The notes below the pieces were generated by a model. The model saw nothing but the letters and a program-made list of their open reading frames with translations, was not told the origin of the DNA and did no database searches. Both the position numbers and the translations under genes were made by a program. A DNA stretch of 30,270 nt. Origin: a virus. Where the stretch lies: positions 1 to 30,270 of the IMG/VR virus record IMGVR_UViG_3300035670_006342. The stretch is one strand, 5' to 3'. Of this stretch, positions 18,474 through 25,205 are shown piece by piece; position 1 is the first letter of the stretch, and the number at the start of each line of letters is the position of its first letter.

Positions 18474-19680
18474 ATATTATTTTCATATCAGGAAACATTG
18501 TAATAAATTTACCAGTGTATTGCCCTTTCAAAGAATCAATGATGTAATCTTTGAAATTATGTGCCAAAATAATTATATAATCAATTTTGGTATTTTTTAA
18601 TTTTTCCCTGCTCACAACTTCTATTCCTGTACCGGGAACAAATTTTCCTTGTTTGAAAGTAGTATCATCAACAATAAATTGAATCATGGTGTGGTCTATT
18701 CCACAAGTGTTTAAAAAGACACAACCTTTTGCAGCAGCCCCAAAACAAGCAATAGAAGCCCCTTTGGTAAATGCAAGTCTTTTCACATCAATTTCATAAT
18801 CCCTGATCTTCTTCTTTGTCTGTGTTCCCCACTTCAAACAGTATTCAGTAGTAAGAGTTTTTTCAAGATTCAGGAAAGATAAAATTGTACTGTCCGGTTG
18901 CCTACGTGAAGATGCTTTTGCAATTAATACACGCAATGTGCCGGCGTGCATATCGTGATAAGATACATTGATAACCTTTAACCCTTCCTGTTTTGCAATA
19001 TCGACAATATTGTGTAAGCAAAAGTAATATACGTGTTCGTGATAAACCTGATCGTAATTATCATTCGCTAAAGTAGTAAGTATGTAAGGGAATTCCAAAC
19101 ACCATATACCTTCATTTGATAAATTTCTACGAATACCTTGAACAAAAGATCGCATTGGTTCTGTATGTTGAAATACATTGGTTGAAGTAATCAACTTTGC
19201 TTTATAAGGCAAAACTGTATCACTACCAAAATATTCATTGATATATTCAATGCCAGCATCACGATTAACATCAATGAAACTACGGCTGCAATCTACATTA
19301 ACGTAATACAAATTACGATTCTCTTTACGAAATTCTTTCAGTAAACTACCATCATTTCCACCTACATCAAGTATCAAATCATTATCCTTAAAATCAATTA
19401 TGTGAGACAAATAATCATACATTTCCCCACAGTGCTTCAAATAAGGCTTATTCACACCTGATTGATAAAGGTAATGCAAAAACAGATTGTCTTTTTCCAC
19501 GGTTTCTGTCAAACAGGTCACTTTGCTATTTGGGAAAAATTGCACAGCAAGAGGAAATTTCTCACAAGACAAAGATTCTTCCTTTGTAGAACAAAGATTA
19601 TTTACAAGTGGAATATTACCTAAATTTAAAAATTCTACACCATCTGATTCTCCCGATATTGGACTATTTGTAATTTTCAT
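18472..19680 (-). CDS. Sugar C-methyltransferase-like protein, Methyltransf_13/14 family (402 aa)
   Basis: The protein has the three-part layout of TylCIII/NovU-type C-methyltransferases. Residues 1-60 correspond to the zinc-binding N-domain (LNLGNIPLVNN), but the usual N-terminal CxxC pair is missing and the second pair is broken. Residues ~100-125 hold SAM motif I (LILDVGGNDGSLLKEF). Around residues 205-225 is the hallmark YDQVYHEHVYYF, followed by HAGTLRVLIAK. The C-terminal third is a Rossmann-like domain (ASIACFGAAAKGCVFLNTC). The family methylates carbon atoms of NDP-keto-deoxysugars. No dTDP-sugar biosynthesis genes are visible, so the substrate must come from the host. The start overlaps the upstream stop by four bases. 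Confidence 0.83.
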   Translation of the reverse strand: MKITNSPISGESDGVEFLNLGNIPLVNNLCSTKEESLSCEKFPLAVQFFPNSKVTCLTETVEKDNLFLHYLYQSGVNKPYLKHCGEMYDYLSHIIDFKDNDLILDVGGNDGSLLKEFRKENRNLYYVNVDCSRSFIDVNRDAGIEYINEYFGSDTVLPYKAKLITSTNVFQHTEPMRSFVQGIRRNLSNEGIWCLEFPYILTTLANDNYDQVYHEHVYYFCLHNIVDIAKQEGLKVINVSYHDMHAGTLRVLIAKASSRRQPDSTILSFLNLEKTLTTEYCLKWGTQTKKKIRDYEIDVKRLAFTKGASIACFGAAAKGCVFLNTCGIDHTMIQFIVDDTTFKQGKFVPGTGIEVVSREKLKNTKIDYIIILAHNFKDYIIDSLKGQYTGKFITMFPDMKII

Positions 19681-20369
19681 AATTGTAGAGCTTCTTGTAA
19701 AGTTATTTTTGGAAAATTATTTATGGCACTATTTGGACAAATATTATAAATCTGAATACCAAGATTTTTTGCATCATTGGCAATAGTAGGAAATGATTTT
19801 AAATGCCTGTCAAAAGGCAATCTAACCTTGTTTTTAGGCAAAGCCTTTTCATTATAAAGACTATGCCAATGCTGAATATTCCCATCAAGTTTCATATCAA
19901 ATCCCAATAAGAATATTCTTTTAGCACCAGCATTTACAGCAACACTGATTGAAGCTGCCCCACTATTGGTATTCCAACTTACTGAATTTGGTTTTGTTGA
20001 AATACCATAAGGTTTTGGCATTTCCCTATTCAATGTTTTAACCCACTCATACCTAATAGTAGAAGGGGTGCAACTCACTTTTAATCCCGGAAATAAAAAA
20101 ATATCATCTTTATTTTTGATAAAATAATTCGTGTCTCCAAAAAACATCATATCAATCCAATTCCCAATTTTATAAGCCATATTAATACCAATAATATGCT
20201 TTTTGTGAATAGATTCCATATATGTTGAGTATGCACTTAATGGTAATGCTTTTGAAATAACACCATCAATTACTTCTTGTGGTATTTCAAATTGTTTAGG
20301 TAATGAAGGACCCCCACCAAGAATCCAAACATCACCACCCTCCCATATTCTCGGAACAGACCAATTCAT
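19677..20369 (-). CDS. DUF115/Maf- or GT42-like sugar transferase (230 aa)
   Basis: The protein starts with a Rossmann-type loop, DVWILGGGPSLPKQF (residues 13-27), then HIIGINMAYKIGNWIDMMF and GDTNYFIKN. A second conserved block is NTNSGAASISVAVNAGAKR followed by IFLLGFDMKLDG. This combination is shared by DUF115 (MptE-like, and flagellin-modifying Maf proteins) and by GT42-type sialyltransferases. Either would make it a transferase of acidic or nonulosonic sugars, possibly onto protein; that is inference. It is the first gene of the sugar island and overlaps the preceding gene as TAATG. No membrane segment is present. Confidence 0.68.
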   Translation of the reverse strand: MNWSVPRIWEGGDVWILGGGPSLPKQFEIPQEVIDGVISKALPLSAYSTYMESIHKKHIIGINMAYKIGNWIDMMFFGDTNYFIKNKDDIFLFPGLKVSCTPSTIRYEWVKTLNREMPKPYGISTKPNSVSWNTNSGAASISVAVNAGAKRIFLLGFDMKLDGNIQHWHSLYNEKALPKNKVRLPFDRHLKSFPTIANDAKNLGIQIYNICPNSAINNFPKITLQEALQL

Positions 20370-20752
20370 TATAGTGTTTTCAAAATACGGTTTGCTGCTT
20401 CTTCCGACATGGAATTTTCATTCAACTGCTTTCCCTGTGAATCAATAATATTCCAACCATCAGGAGTTTCTTGCAAAGTATAATTAGTAGAAGGCTTTGC
20501 TTTTGCCAAAGAATCTTCTGCCACTTCCTTATCTAATGGAATAACCACATCACGAAATTGTTTGGGAATTTCTTCTGGGTAAGCCGTAAATACTTGATTT
20601 GGCTTAATATAACGATTATTCAACAAGAAAGAACCACCACCAACTTTCTTCCATCTAATTGGTGCTCTTACAGGTTCTTCTGTTGCAACTGTTTCAACAG
20701 GAGTATTTTCAGGTACAACCTGATTTCCTATTCTTCTTACTCTTTGTACCAT
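20369..20752 (-). CDS. Unidentified 127-residue protein after the capsid gene
   Basis: Not recognised. It begins with a basic stretch (MVQRVRRIGNQVV), followed by a Pro/Glu/Thr-rich linker (residues ~14-32). A compact segment IRWKKVGGGSFLLNNRYIK (residues ~32-50) comes next, then PNQVFTAYPEEIPKQFRD and a C-terminal GWNIIDSQGKQLNENSMSEE. There are no membrane segments or cysteines. It lies 51 bases after the capsid stop and beyond the hairpin/T-run, and its stop overlaps the DUF115-like start. It may be a virion protein (a capsid accessory protein or a substrate of the sugar island) or a regulator; nothing in the sequence decides this. Confidence 0.75.
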   Translation of the reverse strand: MVQRVRRIGNQVVPENTPVETVATEEPVRAPIRWKKVGGGSFLLNNRYIKPNQVFTAYPEEIPKQFRDVVIPLDKEVAEDSLAKAKPSTNYTLQETPDGWNIIDSQGKQLNENSMSEEAANRILKTL

Positions 20753-20772
20753 GATTAAGTATTTTAAAAGTT

Positions 20773-20795
20773 AAAAAAAATCACTTGATTAGTGA
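20773..20795 (-). terminator. Hairpin plus T-run after the major capsid gene, with a competing hairpin
   Basis: The coding strand reads TCACT-AATCA-AGTGA followed directly by eight T residues, starting eight bases after the capsid stop. This is a weak intrinsic-terminator layout. A second, six-base-pair hairpin TTGATT-CACT-AATCAA (bases 20800-20785) uses the same bases and cannot form at the same time, which would fit attenuation. Thirteen bases of the element are identical to one after the tail-tube gene. Confidence 0.55.
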
Positions 20796-20803
20796 ATCAA
20801 TAT

Positions 20804-21892
20804 CTAACTCATGTGAACAATACCAGTTCTACTGTTATAATCAGAACGGATTTGAGGAACCTGAATAGTAAGCACTTTATATTTGGTAATAAAATTACCT
20901 TCAGTGTTCCATTCAACATTGGTAAGCCCCATTCCTCTGACAATGCGAATAACATCAGTAGTTGTCTGCACCAAAAGAACATTTGAGGAAGCTAAACGGT
21001 CAATGACCATAATACCCTGAATACCGGCAATTTTCATAATCCTTTCACGGATTGTAGTTCCCGGAGTAGTAGTATCATAATCATTATCCAAACGAGTTTC
21101 AAAATTTGTAGGAATATAAAGCATCCACGGTCCATAAAAGTAATTGTTAATTGAAGCCTGTTTCATCGCAAGCACACTTTCAACAATCTTCGCTCCGGTT
21201 GTGGCAGTGGTCGCCCAATCACCATAAGTAGCAAGAGTAACCAGTTCACGATCAGGATAATTTACAAGACTGTAAATAGTTCCACCACCATAAGCATAGG
21301 TTTGATCTTTGAAGCACAAATCTTCACACTTTTCAGCAACTCTACGAGCCGCCCTTTCAGCAGAAGTTGTGTCCAAAGGATTACCCATATTACGACTGGT
21401 AGCAAGTACACGGGAATTGATTTCATAATCAACATGGATTATCGGAATGGGCAGGTAAGTTGTTCCAAACACCGGACGGTCACCTTTGCTACGGGTTACA
21501 CCATCCATTGTCATATCAGCTTCCATCGCATCCGATACAGTATGGGATTCCAGTACGGTTGTTCCCATAGCATTTCCAAGATTGTAAACCAATCCTTTAC
21601 CTACCAAATCATTGAATCCAGTTAAACGCTGTTCAGCAATTTTGATAATAGCTTCATCCAAAGCCATCCATTCTTCCCTACGAAGTGTTCCAGTATTTAC
21701 CTGAATCATTTCATAGTTCTTCGGGTCTTTCTGATCTCCACCTTTAAATACACTGATATATGGTTTCCCATCTTCAGCAACAAAGGGACGCATTCTGGCA
21801 GGGTTCAACTTCTGGTTGGCTTGCATATAATTTGCAACTTCACCAACACCTCCATTAACACCCAACAAATCAATATTTACATTCGGTTCCAT
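20804..21892 (-). CDS. Major capsid protein, HK97 fold, encapsulin/linocin-like (362 aa)
   Basis: This is the head shell subunit. The middle of the protein carries GLVYNLGNAMGTTVLES, LPIPIIHVDYEINSRVLA and the block GNPLDTTSAERAARRVAEK followed by CEDLCFKD. These are characteristic of phage capsid proteins grouped with linocin/encapsulins, which share the HK97 fold. The C-terminal domain ends with VLTIQVPQIRSDYNSRTG, the usual closing beta strand. Its neighbours are decoration protein and protease upstream. The start is fixed by a perfect AGGAGGTGA three bases before the ATG, the strongest ribosome site in the window. A hairpin with eight T residues follows the stop, consistent with a highly expressed message. 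Confidence 0.88.
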   Translation of the reverse strand: MEPNVNIDLLGVNGGVGEVANYMQANQKLNPARMRPFVAEDGKPYISVFKGGDQKDPKNYEMIQVNTGTLRREEWMALDEAIIKIAEQRLTGFNDLVGKGLVYNLGNAMGTTVLESHTVSDAMEADMTMDGVTRSKGDRPVFGTTYLPIPIIHVDYEINSRVLATSRNMGNPLDTTSAERAARRVAEKCEDLCFKDQTYAYGGGTIYSLVNYPDRELVTLATYGDWATTATTGAKIVESVLAMKQASINNYFYGPWMLYIPTNFETRLDNDYDTTTPGTTIRERIMKIAGIQGIMVIDRLASSNVLLVQTTTDVIRIVRGMGLTNVEWNTEGNFITKYKVLTIQVPQIRSDYNSRTGIVHMS

Positions 21893-21895
21893 AAT

Positions 21896-21904
21896 TCACC
21901 TCCT
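21896..21904 (-). promoter_or_regulatory. Perfect Shine-Dalgarno site of the capsid gene
   Basis: AGGAGGTGA on the coding strand, followed by ATT and the ATG, gives the full complement to the 16S rRNA 3' end at ideal spacing. Most genes in this window have none. It fixes the capsid start. Confidence 0.8.
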
Positions 21905-21905
21905 C

Positions 21906-22337
21906 TTAATTAATTCTTACCTGAATACGACCGCTTGGATCAGCCCCGGATGAATCCGACATATCAACAGCTTCAAGAGCCTGTCCAATAGGATTAGTTG
22001 TACTGACAATCAATTTACCAGCACCATCACTTGCAAGCCAGTTCCCAATCACCGCAGTTTCACCGTCAGCCAAAAACATATAGGCAATATCCCCCCGTCC
22101 GGGCAACCAACACTGAACTTTCGTACTTACTGCATACGCATCATCAATAGTCTTACCCTGAAGTTCATCTTCCAAAGCAATCATTGTGAGTGCCCTTCCA
22201 GTAGATACTGAATGAGCTTGCACCAAACCGGCACTTGTCAATTCAAGCAATGTACCCGGAGTGATTGTTACTGCTGTTGAAGTATATTCCTCAATAATAT
22301 CGGCATACTTCTTAACTTTAATGGTGTTTTTCGCCAT
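21906..22337 (-). CDS. Head decoration / capsid stabilising protein (143 aa)
   Basis: The protein is a small beta-rich polypeptide directly between the protease and capsid genes, the usual place for head decoration proteins. The segments TAVTITPGTLLELTSAGLVQ, TMIALEDELQGKTIDDAYA, WLPGRGDIAYMFLADGETA and ASDGAGKLIVSTT match the pattern of DUF2190-like and related decoration proteins ('tpG..le.t', 'aledel.GktiddaY..G'). It would bind the outside of the expanded shell. AAGGAG lies eight bases before the ATG. Thirteen bases separate its stop from the capsid start. Confidence 0.78.
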   Translation of the reverse strand: MAKNTIKVKKYADIIEEYTSTAVTITPGTLLELTSAGLVQAHSVSTGRALTMIALEDELQGKTIDDAYAVSTKVQCWLPGRGDIAYMFLADGETAVIGNWLASDGAGKLIVSTTNPIGQALEAVDMSDSSGADPSGRIQVRIN

Positions 22338-22345
22338 TTTTTAAT

Positions 22346-22351
22346 CTCCTT
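22346..22351 (-). promoter_or_regulatory. Shine-Dalgarno site of the decoration gene
   Basis: AAGGAG followed by eight bases and the ATG. It is one of three strong sites clustered on consecutive head genes. Confidence 0.65.
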
Positions 22352-22359
22352 CTTTTAAA

Positions 22360-23694
22360 TTAATTAAACTTTACACCGGGAAGTGGCAATGGTCTAACTT
22401 TTGAACTTTCACCACCCCTTGAACGCATTCCATTTATTGAAAAATCAGTACCTTCTTTATTAAGAGAAGATTCCAATTTCTTAAGTACACTCAACGGCAT
22501 TTTGTCAAGTTCTTCTTCTTTCCAATCTGAATTGGTAATAAGATTTTCTACAACATTTTGCCGTTCTTCTTTTTCTTTAAATTCAGAATTAATCTGAACT
22601 TTTGCTTGTTCTGGCACATGAGCTACAAAATCATCTAAAGTATTTTCAATATCCTTTAAAACAATTTCCCAAGCTTCATCTACCGTAGGTGGTATTTTGA
22701 CTTCAGTTTGAACTGTGATAACTTTTGGAATCAATTTGTCCAGTTTATCTTCCGTCAATGCCTCCAACCATTCCCGATCATCATCTGTGAACAATGTTGA
22801 TTCATGTGCAATCAATTCATTCACTTTTTCCTTGCACGGAGCACACATCGTAGCACCTCCTTTTTTAGCATTTTCAATAATTGTTTCATCAACCGGCATA
22901 TCAATATACACCGTATTTTCATTACCATCACTATCTGTAATTGTTACAGTTGCAGTGACTACATTTTCACTATTTACACGCACACCACAGCCATCATCAA
23001 TAGAACAAGCACCAATCTCTCCGGGCAGAAGAGCGAGATGATCCGGTCTATGATTTTTGGCAACAGCAATATAATGTTCTTCATTCCAATCTCCTTCTTG
23101 GTAATCCTCATCAGAGAATATTCCCACACTAACTTCAAGTATCTTACCTAATTGAATAGCCTGAAATGTTTCATAACTAACTTTTTTCAGTTTTTCAATA
23201 TTTAACCATGCTTCTGCTTTTAACTTTTCATCTTCTACAAAAGTATTAAATATTTTACCAACAGACCATTCATCTAAAATTTCAGGACTATTAGCTGAAA
23301 CAAATTCCCCATATTCATCAAAAGGATGCCCGATAGTTACTGGAATACCATTCCATGCTCCGGTTATTTTTCCTAATTCATTGATAGAATGAAATATAGG
23401 ACCATGACTTCCATTATGTACCCCTTCTACCATCATTATAACAGGTACTACATAAAAAGATTCATTATTCCAATTAACTACCCTTGGAACATAATCTTGT
23501 GATGTAAAATTTGATTGCAATGAATTTGCCCCTACACGACTATTAGCAACACGAATAGCCATAGCATCACAATCTTTTCCACCTTTTGCTTTACATGATT
23601 TCAATACAGAATTTGCTATTTCAACCCATTTCTTTTTCTGTGAGTCTGATAATCCAGACTTGTGTTCCTCAACTTTACTTATATCCCAAGGCAT
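22360..23694 (-). CDS. Prohead protease-scaffold fusion: ChaB-like + DUF2213 (444 aa)
   Basis: Residues 1-55 (WDISKVEEHKSGLSDSQKKK, with WVEIANSVLKSCK and DCDAMAIRVANSRV) form a ChaB-like helical module often attached to phage head proteins. Residues ~70-240 match DUF2213, a family thought to be head maturation proteases. Likely catalytic positions are H123 in IGHPFDEYGE and S189 in EVSVGIFSDED, and the conserved NHRPDHLALLPGEIGACS follows at 214-231. This protease assignment by analogy to HK97 gp4 is inference. The C-terminal ~180 residues are charged and helical with a CAPC at about 283-286 and suit an internal scaffold. The SD AAAGGAGGA is embedded in the last codons of the preceding gene. 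Confidence 0.78.
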   Translation of the reverse strand: MPWDISKVEEHKSGLSDSQKKKWVEIANSVLKSCKAKGGKDCDAMAIRVANSRVGANSLQSNFTSQDYVPRVVNWNNESFYVVPVIMMVEGVHNGSHGPIFHSINELGKITGAWNGIPVTIGHPFDEYGEFVSANSPEILDEWSVGKIFNTFVEDEKLKAEAWLNIEKLKKVSYETFQAIQLGKILEVSVGIFSDEDYQEGDWNEEHYIAVAKNHRPDHLALLPGEIGACSIDDGCGVRVNSENVVTATVTITDSDGNENTVYIDMPVDETIIENAKKGGATMCAPCKEKVNELIAHESTLFTDDDREWLEALTEDKLDKLIPKVITVQTEVKIPPTVDEAWEIVLKDIENTLDDFVAHVPEQAKVQINSEFKEKEERQNVVENLITNSDWKEEELDKMPLSVLKKLESSLNKEGTDFSINGMRSRGGESSKVRPLPLPGVKFN

Positions 23695-23695
23695 T

Positions 23696-24562
23696 TTATT
23701 TTCCTCCTTTCACTTTAATTGGAATAGCTATGCACCTACAAAGAGGGTGTGCTGGTATTTCCAGCATTATTTCATCCAACGTATATCTTCTACCTTCTTT
23801 TTCTGCACATTTTGCACACACCTTACTATCACCAGCAGTTTTCCATTCTGCAATAACATACACACCATCAACACCCCAACTTCTATATTCTTCTATCATT
23901 GCCTGATGATGTGCACGTACTGTTTCTGTTCTTGCCATTATTTCTAATCTTCTTTTTGCAGGAACAAACTTGCCTAAAATTTTGTCAATACCTAATTCAT
24001 TGACACCTTTGCCAGTAATTGTAGCAAATACTTTTTTTGCTATTGTTTTAATATCATCACCATTTGCTAAACTTTGTGAAAGTACTCTTATTAGTTGTTG
24101 AGTCATTTGTGAATATATATTCTTTATTTCACCCATGACTTTTGCATTCAATAACCCATAAAGTTCCTTATGAAAAGGTGACAACATTATAGTTTCTACA
24201 CCACCTGATTTGATTACACTTGGAATTGAATACCCTGCTTTTATCATTTCTGACCTTGCCCTTGCTATTCCTTTAGCATAAGCATCATATAAATATTTAT
24301 TAAACCAATTAGAAACTATTCTTCCTGAATTTCTTTCTAACCAAACTTCTAATTCCTCTAACTTATCTGTACTGGACAAATATTTATAGAAAGGTGAAAT
24401 AGAATCTGTACGTATTGCCTTATATAAATTTTTAATGAACTCATTAAACCGCTTATTTCCTTCCCTTGAAAAGAATTTACGCAAAGTAGCTGTTCTTGTT
24501 GGATCATATCTAAAAATATTCACCACAAGTTCATTAACTGTTATATGAGCAACTTCACACAT
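23696..24562 (-). CDS. Head morphogenesis / minor capsid protein, Mu F / SPP1 gp7-like (288 aa)
   Basis: The C-terminal half is the Mu F-type domain. It has MARTETVRAHHQAMIEEYRS at ~209-228, then WKTAGDSKVCAKCAEKEGRR and IPAHPLCRCIAI at 269-280. The two Cys pairs (C249/C252, C275/C277) and H272 are the conserved putative metal-binding set. These proteins sit inside the head near the portal and some are ejected with the DNA. The N-terminal 190 residues are helical and family-specific. A portal gene normally precedes this one; here it is instead preceded by the lysis cassette, so the portal must lie outside the window. The last codons (GGA GGA) double as the ribosome site for the protease gene. 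Confidence 0.88.
   Translation of the reverse strand: MCEVAHITVNELVVNIFRYDPTRTATLRKFFSREGNKRFNEFIKNLYKAIRTDSISPFYKYLSSTDKLEELEVWLERNSGRIVSNWFNKYLYDAYAKGIARARSEMIKAGYSIPSVIKSGGVETIMLSPFHKELYGLLNAKVMGEIKNIYSQMTQQLIRVLSQSLANGDDIKTIAKKVFATITGKGVNELGIDKILGKFVPAKRRLEIMARTETVRAHHQAMIEEYRSWGVDGVYVIAEWKTAGDSKVCAKCAEKEGRRYTLDEIMLEIPAHPLCRCIAIPIKVKGGK
23702..23710 (-). promoter_or_regulatory. Shine-Dalgarno site of the protease gene, inside the upstream coding region
   Basis: AAAGGAGGA on the coding strand encodes the Lys-Gly-Gly near the end of the minor capsid protein and at the same time provides the ribosome site, eight bases (counted from GGAGG) before the protease ATG. Confidence 0.65.
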
Positions 24563-24682
24563 ACCTACAAAGTTTACAATAAATTTTTTGATTTACAATA
24601 ACCTATAAATTTATTTATTACTCTTTTCAATACTTCAAATCTTATTTTGAATTTCAAAATATATTCCTTCTTCTTTACACGA
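24563..24682 (-). promoter_or_regulatory. 120-base gap before the head genes with a perfect palindrome
   Basis: This is the longest gap between genes in the window. It holds the 17-base palindrome ATTTTGAA-A-TTCAAAAT at 24660-24644, AT-rich DNA around it, and no open reading frame. A protein-binding site or promoter region for the head operon is plausible. I could not find a convincing -33/-7 pair of the Bacteroidota type. Confidence 0.3.
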
Positions 24683-25027
24683 TCATCCCACATTATTCTT
24701 TGCTAAACGAATTTTTGCAGCCAGTTCAGTAAGATTCACAAGTCCGAGTAAGAACATTAATGCTTCTTCGACAAGTGCTTCAGTATAATCATTATGCAAA
24801 TCAAAAGTTGCTTTTGCCCACACTTCCAGTTCTTTCTTCTGTTCAACAGTCAATGCTTTTAATTCAGTAACAATTTCTTTGAAATGAGTAAAAACCCACG
24901 GAAGTACCAATGCAGAAGTAGCAATTTTAGCCCACTCCAATCCTTTGATTTTTCCATCTTCAAGTGCTTCATCAACAGTCATCGTAACTTTGAAGATTCT
25001 TTCTAATGCTTTCTTTAAATTTTCCAT
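24683..25027 (-). CDS. Unidentified helical protein at the end of the lysis cassette (114 aa)
   Basis: Not recognised. The protein is helical, with a moderately hydrophobic segment at residues ~33-50 (IATSALVLPWVFTHFKEIV) and another at ~88-100 (EALMFLLGLVNL), separated by a charged stretch LTVEQKKELEVWAKATFDL. The hydrophobic parts are too short or too interrupted to be sure of membrane insertion. It follows the 52-residue gene by nineteen bases and ends before the gap that leads to the head genes. The neighbours suggest a lysis accessory protein, or a virion component. Confidence 0.65.
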   Translation of the reverse strand: MENLKKALERIFKVTMTVDEALEDGKIKGLEWAKIATSALVLPWVFTHFKEIVTELKALTVEQKKELEVWAKATFDLHNDYTEALVEEALMFLLGLVNLTELAAKIRLAKNNVG

Positions 25028-25046
25028 TTTGAATAAATTTTATTGA

Positions 25047-25205
25047 TTAAACATGAGGAGTATTTAACTCCTTTAAATATTTTTCATTTTTATCCTTTTT
25101 CTTTCTTTTGAATAAACCTCTCACCACTTCCACAGAACTTGTAATGATTGGCAAAATATATTTCCAATTCTTAACAATATATTTCAATATTTTTGACCAA
25201 TTCAT
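25047..25205 (-). CDS. Small 52-residue protein coupled to the endolysin gene
   Basis: This short gene is supported by an ATGA overlap with the endolysin stop codon, a purine-rich stretch before the ATG, and its fit into the space before the next gene. The product begins MNWSKILKYIVKNWKYI, continues LPIITSSVEVVRGLFKRKK and ends with a charged tail to HV. Residues ~5-30 form a hydrophobic, tryptophan-rich helix followed by a very basic stretch, a typical small inner-membrane topology. A role in lysis (antiholin or spanin-like) is a guess from context only. Confidence 0.62.
   Translation of the reverse strand: MNWSKILKYIVKNWKYILPIITSSVEVVRGLFKRKKKDKNEKYLKELNTPHV
25056..25072 (-). other. Hairpin inside the 3' end of the 52-residue gene
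   Basis: AGGAGT-TAAAT-ACTCCT is a perfect six-base-pair stem with a five-base loop on the coding strand. No T-run follows, so it is not a standard terminator. It might slow ribosomes or stabilise the message end, or be chance. Confidence 0.3.
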
